Shown here: one piece after another, positions 1 to 8,574 of the stretch
Position numbering within the stretch: the first letter of the stretch is position 1
Layout: the number at the start of each line of letters is the position of its first letter
NCBI RefSeq assembly: GCF_900155885.1
Contig: NZ_FTMB01000014.1
Coordinates: 1 to 64,000, forward strand
Length of the DNA: 64,000 nt
Reading direction: 5' to 3'
DNA from: Rhizobium sp. RU20A
Lineage (GTDB): Bacteria > Pseudomonadota > Alphaproteobacteria > Rhizobiales > Rhizobiaceae
Notes under the pieces: generated by a model
The model's input: only the letters and a program-made list of their open reading frames with translations
Database searches by the model: none
Told to the model about the DNA's origin: nothing
Made by a program: the position numbers and the translations under genes

Positions 1-36
1 GCAATGAAAATGGCTATGGAAAAGCAGGCCGCATGA
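1..36 (+). CDS. Possible C-terminal tail of a truncated upstream gene
   Basis: The first 36 bases read as one open frame ending in TGA and encoding AMKMAMEKQAA. It could be the end of a gene lying mostly outside the window. Eleven residues are too few to identify a family, and a chance open frame of this length is common. A stem-loop follows at 56-82. Confidence 0.25.
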   Translation, partial: AMKMAMEKQAA

Positions 37-55
37 GGCCAGATTGAAAACCCAA

Positions 56-82
56 GACTCTCCCGAAAACTGGAGGGAAGTC
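56..82 (-). terminator. Putative terminator of the LacI-family regulator gene
   Basis: On the minus strand GACT-TCCC pairs with GGGA-(g)-AGTC across a loop of about ten bases, with one bulged G. A TTGGGTTTTC stretch follows. It lies about 70 bases past the stop of the regulator gene. The stem is imperfect and the T-run is interrupted. The same structure could also serve a + strand gene entering from the left. Confidence 0.35.
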
Positions 83-149
83 GGGTCTCAGGTCAAAAGG
101 AAAGTCTCGGGTCGAATGATCGACGAGACGCGCAGCGGCTCCCAAGAGA

Positions 150-1214
150 TCAGCGCGCGTCCTTATCGCGGAGTTCGTCGAGCGGGCCTTTGAGCGCCGT
201 GCGCGGTGGTACCAGTTGGGGTTCGATGGTGATGAGGTGTGGCGTAGCGTTCTCGTGATCGAGGAGGTCGAAGCCCCGTTCCAGCATCTTCGTGATGTCG
301 GGTCTGATCATGTATACCGGGAAGGGAAGGAAGGATCCGAAGGGATCGTAATCGAAACAGCCGACGACGATGTCCGCAAAGGTCTGCTCGTCATGCCCGC
401 CCATGAAGCGCAGCAGTCCCTCGAAGTTGATCGAGGAATTGATGAAGAAGCAGCGTGGCAGGCGGCCGTGGCGCGCATAGAACCGCTCGAAGGCCAAGGC
501 CGTCATGCTGGGCGAATAGCCGGTGTTTTCGGTGTCGCCGCCGGAAGCCGTGCCAAAGATTTCCGTCTTGGCGGCATGAAAGCCGATGACGCGCTCGCGG
601 CTTGCATGGTCGTCGCGCCCGCCGAACATATAGACATCGTCCGGGCTCAGCGGTCCGCCTTGCCTCGCATGGTCGATGATGGCCTTGGTCAGGGCTCTGG
701 CGCCTTGCCGGTTGTCGGAGATGACCGAACTGGCGAGTTCGCCGGGCAGGTCGATATTGACATGCGGTATGCCCGCCGCAGCGCAGACGCGGTGCACACC
801 ATCAGGGTCCGTTGCGCCGGCGATGAAGAGTGAATCGATGGAATAGGCGACGAGCGACTCGACCACGCGCCGCTCCTCTTCCGGATCACGCCGTCCGGAG
901 ACCACGACGGGCAAAAGGCTCCGCTGGCGCGCCTGTGCTTCGAAAGTCTGGGCCATCGAGGAGAAGAAGCGCGTGTCGTAGACCGGCAAAAGCAGGCCGG
1001 CCAGCCCCGAGCGCGAACTGCGCAGGGCGCGTGCCTGCTGGTTGGCCGTATATTTCAGCTCTTCGGCCAAAGCCGTGATCCTGCGTGCCGTCTCGGCGGA
1101 GATGCGGCGCTTCTGCCAAGTGCCGTTCAGTACCGCGCTCACCGTCGAGGCGGAGGCGCCTGATTTCATCGACAGATCGTAGATCGTAGCCTTCCTGTGC
1201 TCGTTCTCACTCAT
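150..1214 (-). CDS. LacI-family transcriptional regulator of the allulose-type sugar operon (PsiR-like)
   Basis: A 354-residue LacI-family repressor. The N-terminal helix-turn-helix lies at about residues 10-32 (IYDLSMKSGASASTVSAVLN), followed by a hinge helix near 53-68 and a periplasmic-binding-protein-like sensor domain that should bind a sugar. A frame extension adds 43 residues upstream. I chose the ATG at 1214 because LacI proteins start shortly before the HTH. The gene diverges from the ABC/epimerase operon starting at 1454, with a palindromic operator candidate between them. From position and partner genes it probably represses that operon until D-allulose or a related ketose binds. 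The family is certain; the ligand is inferred. Confidence 0.85.
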   Translation of the reverse strand: MSENEHRKATIYDLSMKSGASASTVSAVLNGTWQKRRISAETARRITALAEELKYTANQQARALRSSRSGLAGLLLPVYDTRFFSSMAQTFEAQARQRSLLPVVVSGRRDPEEERRVVESLVAYSIDSLFIAGATDPDGVHRVCAAAGIPHVNIDLPGELASSVISDNRQGARALTKAIIDHARQGGPLSPDDVYMFGGRDDHASRERVIGFHAAKTEIFGTASGGDTENTGYSPSMTALAFERFYARHGRLPRCFFINSSINFEGLLRFMGGHDEQTFADIVVGCFDYDPFGSFLPFPVYMIRPDITKMLERGFDLLDHENATPHLITIEPQLVPPRTALKGPLDELRDKDAR

Positions 1215-1289
1215 TCCGACCTCGATTCGCTGTCTGAATTTTCTAGCCGAGCCTCCCACTTGACGAAAGGCCGCTTCATGATAATGTGG

Positions 1290-1309
1290 TTGCACCATCG
1301 ATTGTGCAA
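1290..1309. promoter_or_regulatory. Palindromic operator candidate for the LacI-family regulator
   Basis: TTGCAC-CATCGATT-GTGCAA is a 20-bp palindrome with only one mismatched base pair, centred on ATCGAT. This is typical of LacI-family operators, which have a central CG. The right half, CGATTGTGC at 1299-1307, recurs directly at 1321-1329, 22 bp away (about two helical turns), within TTGTGCGAGATGGATCGCAA. Both lie between the regulator start (1214) and the binding-protein start (1454). Confidence 0.6.
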
Positions 1310-1453
1310 GCGAGAAATAACGATTGTGCGAGATGGATCGCAAGAGGAGCGACGAGGGAGGAGTCCGGATTGGACTTTTGACTGCCGGCCGCCGGGCAAG
1401 AGCCCGGGGCCTGCCTTTCCGCGTCCTGGGAGAATTCAGAGGAGGAGTTCCGC

Positions 1454-2434
1454 ATGAGAAAGATTATCGCAGTAGCCCTTAGCGTTTCGCTGGCGCTGAT
1501 GGCATCCACGGCATCCTTCGCCGCCGACACCAAGATCGGTGTCGTCGTGAAGATCGGCGGCATTCCATGGTTCAATGCCATGGAGGCGGGTATCAAGGAG
1601 CAGAGCGCCAAGCTGGGCGTTGACGGCTTCATGGTCGGCCCGACCAGCGCCGATCCCGCCCTTCAGGTGCGGGCCATCGAAGACCTGATCGCGCAGAAAG
1701 TCGATTTTATCGGTGTTGTGCCGAATGATGCCAAGGTGCTCGAGCCCGTCCTGAAGAAGGCACAGGCCGCCGGCATCAAGGTCATCACGCATGAATCGCC
1801 CGATCAGGCGGGCGCCGACTGGGACTTCGAGCTTGCTTCTGCCAAGGGCTTTGGTGAAGCGCACGGCAAGCTTCTGGCCGAGAAAATGGGCGGCAAGGGT
1901 GCCTATGCCGTTTTCGTGGGATCGCTGACCGTTCCGCTTCACAATGCCTGGGCGGACGCGGCCATTGCCTACATCAAGGCCAACTACCCGGACATGAAGC
2001 TGGTCGGTGATCGCTACGGCGTTGCCGAAGATCTCGACAAGAGCCGCTCCACGGCCCTCGATCTCATGTCGGCCAACCCCGATCTCGCCGGCTTCCTGGC
2101 CTTCGGCTCGCAGGGCCCGATCGGCGCCGGTCGCGCCGTTGAAGAGCGCCGCAAGGACGGCAAGGTCTTCGTCATCGGTCCGTTCTCGCCGGGGCAGGGC
2201 GCCAAGCTGATCAAGAGCGGCGCCCTGACGGGCGGCTTCATGTGGAATCCGAAGCAGGCCGGCGAAGTCTTCGTTACGCTTGCCGACCGGATTGCCAAGG
2301 GTGAGTCCGTCAAGGCCGGGGACACGATCGAGGGTCTCGGTACCATCAATCCCGAGGGCAACACCATTGTTGTCGATCAACTCCTGAAGATCGACAAGGA
2401 AAGCATCGACACGCTGGTTTCCATGGGTCTCTGA
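1454..2434 (+). CDS. Sugar ABC transporter substrate-binding protein (RbsB-type)
   Basis: A 326-residue periplasmic sugar-binding protein of the ribose/galactose-binding (Peripla_BP_4) family. Residues 1-23 form a Sec signal peptide cleaved after SFA, just before ADTKIG. The mature protein opens with the usual beta strand IGVVVKIGGIPWFNAMEAG and contains family blocks such as QVRAIEDLIAQKVDFIGV. The start follows GAGGAGTTCCGC, a strong ribosome binding site. It is the first gene of an operon whose last gene is a D-psicose 3-epimerase, so D-allulose or a close ketose is the likely ligand. That assignment is inferred from context. Confidence 0.9.
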   Translation: MRKIIAVALSVSLALMASTASFAADTKIGVVVKIGGIPWFNAMEAGIKEQSAKLGVDGFMVGPTSADPALQVRAIEDLIAQKVDFIGVVPNDAKVLEPVLKKAQAAGIKVITHESPDQAGADWDFELASAKGFGEAHGKLLAEKMGGKGAYAVFVGSLTVPLHNAWADAAIAYIKANYPDMKLVGDRYGVAEDLDKSRSTALDLMSANPDLAGFLAFGSQGPIGAGRAVEERRKDGKVFVIGPFSPGQGAKLIKSGALTGGFMWNPKQAGEVFVTLADRIAKGESVKAGDTIEGLGTINPEGNTIVVDQLLKIDKESIDTLVSMGL

Positions 2435-2462
2435 GGCGCCAGCCAAACATAAGTCAAACATG

Positions 2463-2490
2463 GGGTCGCGCTTGCGCGCAGGCGCGACCC
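2463..2490 (+). promoter_or_regulatory. Intercistronic stem-loop after the binding-protein gene
   Basis: GGGTCGCGC pairs perfectly with GCGCGACCC (9 bp) around a ten-base loop, in the 118-bp gap between the binding-protein and ATPase genes. No T-run follows, so it is unlikely to be a full terminator. Such hairpins commonly protect the 3' end of the binding-protein message, as between malE and malF. Function is inferred. Confidence 0.5.
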
Positions 2491-2552
2491 GTCACGCTCA
2501 AGAATGCAAGACATGATCGCGGCCCCGCGCGGCCGGATGGGGGCACGCCGTC

Positions 2553-4043
2553 ATGGGCACCGAACCTCTTCTTTCTCTCAGCAATATCAAGGTGACCTTT
2601 GGCGGGGTTCGCGCCCTCAAGGGCGTTTCGTTCGAGGTCATGCCGGGTGAGGTCCACTGCCTGGCCGGTGAAAACGGTTGCGGCAAAAGCACGCTGATCA
2701 AGGTCATCACCGGTGTCTATAAACCGGAAGATGGCGCCGAACTGCGTTTCGATGGCAAGGTGATCCCGGCGATGACGCCGACCCTTGCCCAGTCACTCGG
2801 AATCCAGGTGATCTGGCAGGATCTGGCGCTGTTCGGTGAAATGTCGGTTGCCGAAAACATCGGCTTCCAATTGGCCGTCAATGGCAAGTTCGGTCTCGTC
2901 GATAAAAAGGCGATTGATGCGGCTGCGCTCAAGGCTCTGGCGCGTCTTGGCGTCAGTCTCGACATTCACCGCCCCTTGCGCGAACTGCCGATCGCCCAGC
3001 GCCAGATCGTCGCCATTGCCCGCGCGCTCGTCGGCGAGGCGCGGCTGGTGTTCATGGACGAGCCCACGGCCTCCCTGACGCAGTCCGAAGCCGACTATCT
3101 GATCGAGATCGTCCGCACTCTCTCCGCCTCCGGCGTTGCCGTCGTTTTCGTGTCACACCGTCTGGCGGAGGTGCTGGAGATTTCCGATCGTATCACCGTG
3201 CTGCGGGATGGCGCCCTGGTCGGTGTCTACCCTGTGGACGGCATGACGCAGTCGCGGGTGACCGAACTGATGACCGGCCGCAACTTCGACAGTGCCGTCA
3301 TTGCCGCCGACCATGACGCCGCGCCCGTGGTCCTTTCCGTCCGCAACCTTGCGCGCACCGGCGAATTCACCGACATCTCCTTTGATCTGCGCCGCGGCGA
3401 AACGCTTGGCATCACCGGCTTGCTTGGCGCGGGGCGCACGGAACTGGCTCTCACCCTTTTCGGCATGCGCCAGCCCCATGGCGGGGAGATCCTGATCGAG
3501 GGCAAGCGGATGGAATTCGGATCCAACCGCGACGCGATCCGCGCCGGCGTCGCCTATCTGTCGGAAGACAGGCTTTCGCTCGGCCTCAACCAGCCGCAAT
3601 CGATTGCCGACAATCTCGTCATGGCCTCGCTCGACCATATTCTCTCGAACGGCCTGATTTCACCGACGAAGAAGGCGAACGTCGTTTCGCACTGGATCTC
3701 GGCGCTCGGCGTCAAGATCGGAACCCCGGACGATCCGATCCGCACGCTTTCGGGCGGCAACCAGCAGCGCGTGGCCATCGCCAAATGGCTCGCCATCGGC
3801 CCGAAGATCCTCATCCTTGACGCGCCGACGGTCGGCGTCGATGTCGGCGCGCGGGCGGGCATCTTCGACATTGTGCGCAAGCTCGCTGCCGAGGGCCTGT
3901 CGATCATCATCATCTCCGACGAGCCGCCCGAGGTCTATTTCAACGCCGATCGCGTCATCCACATGGCAGATGGCCAGTTCCACGCCAGCTATGACCCGCG
4001 CACCATTTCCCTGACCGCATTGGAGGCCGCCATCTATGCGTAG
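2553..4043 (+). CDS. Sugar ABC transporter ATP-binding protein (RbsA/MglA-type, two ATPase domains)
   Basis: A 496-residue tandem ATPase of the ribose/galactose importer class that powers the two permeases encoded next. Domain 1 has Walker A GENGCGKST at 39-47, a degenerate signature LPIAQRQIVAIA and Walker B with catalytic Glu (FMDEPTASLT). Domain 2 has the degenerate P-loop usual for this family (GLLGAGRTEL) and a good signature, LSGGNQQRVAIAKWL. Its Walker B reads LILDAPTVGVD, so the normal catalytic Glu is Ala. The gene ends inside the start of the first permease (8-bp overlap), which indicates translational coupling. Confidence 0.92.
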   Translation: MGTEPLLSLSNIKVTFGGVRALKGVSFEVMPGEVHCLAGENGCGKSTLIKVITGVYKPEDGAELRFDGKVIPAMTPTLAQSLGIQVIWQDLALFGEMSVAENIGFQLAVNGKFGLVDKKAIDAAALKALARLGVSLDIHRPLRELPIAQRQIVAIARALVGEARLVFMDEPTASLTQSEADYLIEIVRTLSASGVAVVFVSHRLAEVLEISDRITVLRDGALVGVYPVDGMTQSRVTELMTGRNFDSAVIAADHDAAPVVLSVRNLARTGEFTDISFDLRRGETLGITGLLGAGRTELALTLFGMRQPHGGEILIEGKRMEFGSNRDAIRAGVAYLSEDRLSLGLNQPQSIADNLVMASLDHILSNGLISPTKKANVVSHWISALGVKIGTPDDPIRTLSGGNQQRVAIAKWLAIGPKILILDAPTVGVDVGARAGIFDIVRKLAAEGLSIIIISDEPPEVYFNADRVIHMADGQFHASYDPRTISLTALEAAIYA

Positions 4044-5049
4044 GCTCATCCTTGGACATACGACCGAAGTGACGCTTCTTGCCGTCATGATCTTTCTCTC
4101 CATCGGTCTTTCCTTCGGCACGGACCGCTTTTTGACGGTCTCCAATGCCTTCGACGTGCTGAACGTCTCGGCCGTCAACATCATCTTCGCCGTCGGCCTT
4201 CTGGTGGTGCTGATTTCCGGGGGCATCGACATCTCCTTCGCGGTCGCCGCTTCCGTCGTGCAGTATGTCACCGTGCTGGTGATCACGGCGCTTGGTGGCG
4301 GCAACTGGGCGCTGGGCTTCGTCATCGCCGGCGGCGTCGGCATCAGCCTTGGCCTCGTCAACGCATTCCTCGTGCACCAACTGCGGATCATCTCGATCGT
4401 CGCAACCATCTCGACGTTCAACATCTTCTTCGGCCTCCTGATGTTCTTCACCAAGGGCGTGTCGATCTACAACCTGCCGGACTGGCTTTCGAACCGCGTC
4501 GTACTGTTCGAACATGAGATGCCGGACGGTTCGTGGGTGGAACTCACCCTGCCGGTGGTGGTGATGGTGCTGTGTTGCTTCGCGACCTGGTTCCTGATGT
4601 CGCGCACCACGATTGGTCGCAAGCTCTATGCCTTTGGCGACAATCCGGAAGGTGCCCGCCGCTTCGGCATCAACATCGGCGCCATGCATGCCATCGCCTT
4701 CGGCTGGCTGGGGCTGATGGCAGGGATCGCCGGGCTGATGCAGGCGCATTACGCCCAGGAAGTCGTCCCCAATGCCCTTTACGGCCGGGAGCTCGATGTT
4801 CTCGCCGCCACGGTTCTCGGCGGCGCCCGGCTCGGCGGCGGCAAGGGGTCAGTGCTTGGCTGCGTACTCGGCGTGCTGATGGTTTCGATCACCCAGAACG
4901 GGCTCAACCTGCTTGGCGTCTCGCCCTTTGCTTTCAAGATGATCGTCGGCGCCATCATTCTCGTCGCCATCAGCCTGTCGTCCGCGCGGTTCGACAAGCT
5001 TCTGCCGCAGGCGCTGAAACGCGCGCCAGCCAAAGGGAAACAGCCCTGA
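4036..5049 (+). CDS. Sugar ABC transporter permease (RbsC-type), first subunit
   Basis: A 337-residue inner-membrane permease of the BPD_transp_2 (RbsC) family with about eight to ten hydrophobic segments. The family signatures are VLISGGIDISFAVAAS near the middle of the first half and LAATVLGGARLGGGKGSVLG toward the C terminus. It overlaps the ATPase gene by 8 bp, and its TGA overlaps the ATG of the second permease (ATGA). Two different RbsC-type permeases probably form a heterodimeric pore with the tandem ATPase. Confidence 0.9.
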   Translation: MRRLILGHTTEVTLLAVMIFLSIGLSFGTDRFLTVSNAFDVLNVSAVNIIFAVGLLVVLISGGIDISFAVAASVVQYVTVLVITALGGGNWALGFVIAGGVGISLGLVNAFLVHQLRIISIVATISTFNIFFGLLMFFTKGVSIYNLPDWLSNRVVLFEHEMPDGSWVELTLPVVVMVLCCFATWFLMSRTTIGRKLYAFGDNPEGARRFGINIGAMHAIAFGWLGLMAGIAGLMQAHYAQEVVPNALYGRELDVLAATVLGGARLGGGKGSVLGCVLGVLMVSITQNGLNLLGVSPFAFKMIVGAIILVAISLSSARFDKLLPQALKRAPAKGKQP

Positions 5050-6044
5050 TGAAAGCCTTTCTCCAGAAATTCAGCAGCACGTTTGGTGCCGATATGGGCG
5101 GGCCGCTGATCGCCTTCGTTGCGGTGATGGCGATTTTCAGCCTTGCGGCCGATAACTTCCTGTCGCTGGCCACTTTCGGCTCGGTCGCCTTTCAACTGCC
5201 GGAGCTCGGGCTGCTGACGCTGGCGATGCTGCTGCCACTTCTGACGGGCGGCATCAACCTGTCCGTCACCTTCGCAGCCAATCTTTCCGGCCTTGCCGCT
5301 GCCTGGGTGCTGCAGGCAAATGGCGGCGTGGATGCAGCCGGCGGCGTCTTCGTCCTCGCCTGCCTTGCGGCGCTCGCCACCGGCGCGGCGGCCGGTGCGT
5401 TGACGGGCGTTGCCATTGCCTATACCCGCGCCCATCCGATCCTCGTGACGCTCTCGATGATGATTTTCCTGCGCGGGCTTGGTGAATTCCTCACCCGAGG
5501 CGGCGATGTCTCGGGCTTTCCCGACTATGTTGCGCCGATCGGCCACGGATCGCTGTTCGGCCTGCCGATCCCGCTGCTGATCTTCATTCTCTGCGTTGGC
5601 GTCTGGCATGTGCTCCTGACGCGCAGCAAGCTTGGCTTCGGCCTGCTGATGATCGGCTCCAACATGGAGGCGGCCGAATATTCGGGTCTCAACACCCGCC
5701 GCATTGTCGTGCTCGTCTACACGCTGTCGGGCCTCATGTGCGCGGTGGCCGGCATCATCATGATGGCGCGATTCAATTCGGTGCGCGTCGGACATGGCGA
5801 GTCCTATCTGCTCATCACGGTTCTCGCGGCCTTCCTGGGTGGCATCAATCCCTTCGGCGGTTTCGGCCGTGTGCTGCCGGTTTTCGTGGCGTTGATCGTT
5901 CTGCAACTCCTGTCGTCGGGCCTCAATCTCATGGGGGCCAACCAGCATCTCGCCACCGCGCTCTGGGGCGTGCTGATGATCGTCGTGATGGCGGCGCGCA
6001 CGCTCGCATCGCACACGCGCATCTTCAGCAGAAAGAAGGCCTGA
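5049..6044 (+). CDS. Sugar ABC transporter permease (RbsC-type), second subunit
   Basis: A 331-residue RbsC-family permease starting MKAFLQKFSS. The start at 5049 is set by the ATGA overlap with the upstream stop; the open frame continues upstream only as a shadow of the first permease. Typical blocks are LTGGINLSVTFAANLSGLAAA and ITVLAAFLGGINPFGGFGRV. It is the partner of the preceding permease. The TGA is one base from the GTG start of the next epimerase gene, so the operon is tightly coupled. Confidence 0.9.
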   Translation: MKAFLQKFSSTFGADMGGPLIAFVAVMAIFSLAADNFLSLATFGSVAFQLPELGLLTLAMLLPLLTGGINLSVTFAANLSGLAAAWVLQANGGVDAAGGVFVLACLAALATGAAAGALTGVAIAYTRAHPILVTLSMMIFLRGLGEFLTRGGDVSGFPDYVAPIGHGSLFGLPIPLLIFILCVGVWHVLLTRSKLGFGLLMIGSNMEAAEYSGLNTRRIVVLVYTLSGLMCAVAGIIMMARFNSVRVGHGESYLLITVLAAFLGGINPFGGFGRVLPVFVALIVLQLLSSGLNLMGANQHLATALWGVLMIVVMAARTLASHTRIFSRKKA

Positions 6045-6045
6045 C

Positions 6046-6894
6046 GTGCAGGGACTTGGCATTCACGCAATGATGTGGACTACCGTGTGGGACCATGCCG
6101 GCGCCGAACGGGCGATCGTCGGCGCTGCGCACCACGGGCAGGATCTGATCGAAATTCCATTGATGGATCTCTCCTCTGTCGACGCCATGCACAGCCGCTC
6201 TCTCCTCGAAGGCCATGGTCTTCGTGCCGTCTGCTCGCTGGTTCTCGACGAGCCGGTCTGGGCCTCGCGCCGTCCGGATGCGGCCGCCGCCCACCTGATC
6301 GCGGCCCTCGACAAGGCGGCCGAGATGGGCGCCGAGGCGCTGACCGGTGTCACCTATGGCGGCACCCACGAGCGCACCGGCTTTCCGCCCACCGAGGCCG
6401 AGTATGACAACCTGACCCGGGCGCTCGGCGCCGCCGCTCGGCATGCCGGATCGCTCGGCCTTCAGCTCGGCATCGAGGCGGTCAACCGCTATGAAAGCCA
6501 TCTGGTCAATTCCGCCGAACAGGCCGTGGCGCTGGTCGAGCGCATCGGGCGCGACAATGTCTTCGTGCATCTCGACACATTCCACATGACGATGGAGGAA
6601 AAGGGTATCGCCAACGGCATCATCGCCGCGCGCGAGCACCTGAAATACATGCACATGTCCGAGAGCGATCGCGGCACGCCCGGCTATGGCAACGTGGCAT
6701 GGGACGCGGTCTTCGCTGCGCTGGCCGCCATCGGCTTCAAGGGGGCGCTGACCCTCGAGAGCTTCGCCAAGATGCCCGTCTCGATGGCCGGTGCCATTTC
6801 CACCTGGCGGCCAACGGCACGCGATGGCGACGACGTCATCGGCGATGGCGTTTCCTTCCTGCGCAACAAGGCGGTTCAATATGGACTTGCCTGA
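6046..6894 (+). CDS. Ketose 3-epimerase family protein (D-tagatose 3-epimerase-like)
   Basis: A 282-residue TIM-barrel sugar epimerase (AP endonuclease 2-like fold). It has the four metal-site blocks of D-tagatose/D-psicose 3-epimerases: IEAVNRYESHLVN (Glu), VHLDTFHMTMEE (Asp and His), YMHMSESDRG (His) and TLESF (Glu). The start is a GTG two bases after the upstream stop. It is a distant paralogue of the D-psicose 3-epimerase three genes downstream, so the operon encodes two enzymes of one family. It may epimerise a different ketose or another carbon. The exact substrate cannot be read from sequence. Confidence 0.85.
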   Translation: MQGLGIHAMMWTTVWDHAGAERAIVGAAHHGQDLIEIPLMDLSSVDAMHSRSLLEGHGLRAVCSLVLDEPVWASRRPDAAAAHLIAALDKAAEMGAEALTGVTYGGTHERTGFPPTEAEYDNLTRALGAAARHAGSLGLQLGIEAVNRYESHLVNSAEQAVALVERIGRDNVFVHLDTFHMTMEEKGIANGIIAAREHLKYMHMSESDRGTPGYGNVAWDAVFAALAAIGFKGALTLESFAKMPVSMAGAISTWRPTARDGDDVIGDGVSFLRNKAVQYGLA

Positions 6895-6943
6895 TGCCAT
6901 GGGGATGGAAACCGGCGGAAGAGACGCCTTAACGGGAGAAGAG

Positions 6944-7606
6944 ATGACCGCGGCATCGGCGACGGCACGGTATATTGCGCAGGCTGTGGCCGAGCGCTCT
7001 CGAGTGCTGGGCAACCGGCGCATTCTGGTGGCGATTGCGGGTGCGCCGGGATCCGGCAAGTCCACGCTCGCCGAACAGGCCGTTGCTGAATTGGCCGCCG
7101 AGCACGGGCTCAGCGCCGCGCTGTTTCCCATGGATGGATATCATTATGACGATGCCGTGCTCGAGGCCATGGGGCGGCGGCCCTACAAGGGCGCCATCGA
7201 TACCTTCGACGCCCATGGCCTTCGCCATATGCTGCTGCGCCTGAAGGCGAACGAAGACGATGTGATCGCCGTGCCGGTCTTCGACCGATCAATCGAAATC
7301 GCCCGCGCTGGCGGCCTGTTGATCCCGCGATCGATCAAGGTCATTGTCTGCGAAGGCAATTATCTCTTGGCCCGTCAGGCGCCCTGGAACCGGCTGAAAT
7401 CGATTTTCGACCTGACCATCTTCGTGGATGTCGGCGTCGATGAGTTGCGCCGCCGTCTTCTGGCGCGCTGGGCCGGATATGGGCTTGATGAACAGGAGAT
7501 CACCCGGAAAGTGGAAGCCAATGACCTCCCGAACGGTCTCTTCATCATCTCCGACAGTGCGGAGCCCGACCTTCGCATCGACAATACCGGACCGGCGCAG
7601 ACCTGA
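6944..7606 (+). CDS. P-loop sugar or nucleoside kinase, FrcK/uridine-kinase family
   Basis: A 220-residue kinase with a clean Walker A motif GAPGSGKST at residues 33-41. It has DGYHYDD and RRPYKGAIDTFDA blocks typical of the uridine-kinase/pantothenate-kinase fold, and a VCEGNYLL core. The frame is open from 6791 and an ATG at 6881 overlaps the epimerase gene. I chose 6944 because GGGAGAAGAG precedes it and alignment to short FrcK-like proteins starts near there. It sits between two ketose epimerases, and FrcK proteins accompany rhizobial fructose importers. A role in phosphorylating the ketose produced is likely but inferred. Confidence 0.8.
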   Translation: MTAASATARYIAQAVAERSRVLGNRRILVAIAGAPGSGKSTLAEQAVAELAAEHGLSAALFPMDGYHYDDAVLEAMGRRPYKGAIDTFDAHGLRHMLLRLKANEDDVIAVPVFDRSIEIARAGGLLIPRSIKVIVCEGNYLLARQAPWNRLKSIFDLTIFVDVGVDELRRRLLARWAGYGLDEQEITRKVEANDLPNGLFIISDSAEPDLRIDNTGPAQT

Positions 7607-7704
7607 CGGCACGACACCGAGCCAAGCAACGGCGGGTCGCGTGGTGTGATGCCATGACGGCCCGGACAGACAATGCAGATACTGGAAACATGAGAGGAGC
7701 ACGC

Positions 7705-8574
7705 ATGAAACACGGAATCTACTACTCCTACTGGGAGCAGGAATGGAGCGCAAAGTTCGGGCCCTATATCGAGAAGGTCGCCAAGCTCGGCTTCGACATC
7801 GTCGAGGTCGCCGCCCATCACATCAACGACTATAGCGACGCCGAGCTTGCCGAGATCCGCCAGAGGGCGATCGACAACAACATCATCCTGACGGCCGGGA
7901 TCGGTCCGTCGAAGGCCAAGAACCTCGCCTCTCCGGATGCTTCGGTGCGGGCGGCCGGCAAGGCCTTTTTCGAAAAGACGCTGGCCAACGTCGCCAAGCT
8001 CGACATCCGCACCATCGGCGGTGCGCTGCACTCCTATTGGCCCATCGATTATTCGCAGCCGGTCGACAAGGAGGGCGATCGCGCCCGCGGCGTCGAAGGC
8101 ATTCACGGCGTTGCCGACTTTGCCAATAATCTTGGCATCAACCTGTGCATCGAGGTGCTGAACCGCTTCGAAAACCACGTGCTGAATACGGCTGCCGAAG
8201 GCGTCGCCTTCGTCAAGGACGTCGGCAAGCCGAACGTGAAGGTCATGCTCGACACGTTCCACATGAACATCGAGGAAGATAGCTTCGGCGATGCCATCCG
8301 CACCGCCGGGCCGCTGCTCGGACACTTCCACACGGGTGAAAGCAACCGCCGCGTTCCCGGCAAGGGCCGGATGCCCTGGCATGAGATCGGAGCTGCGCTG
8401 CGCGAGATCAACTATCAGGGCGCCGTGGTGATGGAACCCTTCGTGAAGACCGGCGGCACCGTCGGCTCCGACATCCGCGTCTGGCGCGACCTGTCGGAAG
8501 GGGCCAGTGACGAGAAGATGGACGAAGACGCCCGCAACGCGCTCGCCTTTTCCCGCTTCGTGCTCGGGGGCTGA
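7705..8574 (+). CDS. D-psicose (D-allulose) 3-epimerase
   Basis: A 289-residue enzyme, the same length as the characterised Agrobacterium tumefaciens D-psicose 3-epimerase and apparently collinear with it from MKHGIYYSYW to the C-terminal FVLGG (from memory). The known metal and catalytic residues fall at the same numbers: Glu150, Asp183, His209 and Glu244. It interconverts D-allulose and D-fructose with Mn2+ or Co2+. The ATG at 7705 follows GAGAGGAGCACGC; an extension to 7654 is unlikely. As last gene of the operon it should feed imported allulose to fructose. Confidence 0.93.
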   Translation: MKHGIYYSYWEQEWSAKFGPYIEKVAKLGFDIVEVAAHHINDYSDAELAEIRQRAIDNNIILTAGIGPSKAKNLASPDASVRAAGKAFFEKTLANVAKLDIRTIGGALHSYWPIDYSQPVDKEGDRARGVEGIHGVADFANNLGINLCIEVLNRFENHVLNTAAEGVAFVKDVGKPNVKVMLDTFHMNIEEDSFGDAIRTAGPLLGHFHTGESNRRVPGKGRMPWHEIGAALREINYQGAVVMEPFVKTGGTVGSDIRVWRDLSEGASDEKMDEDARNALAFSRFVLGG

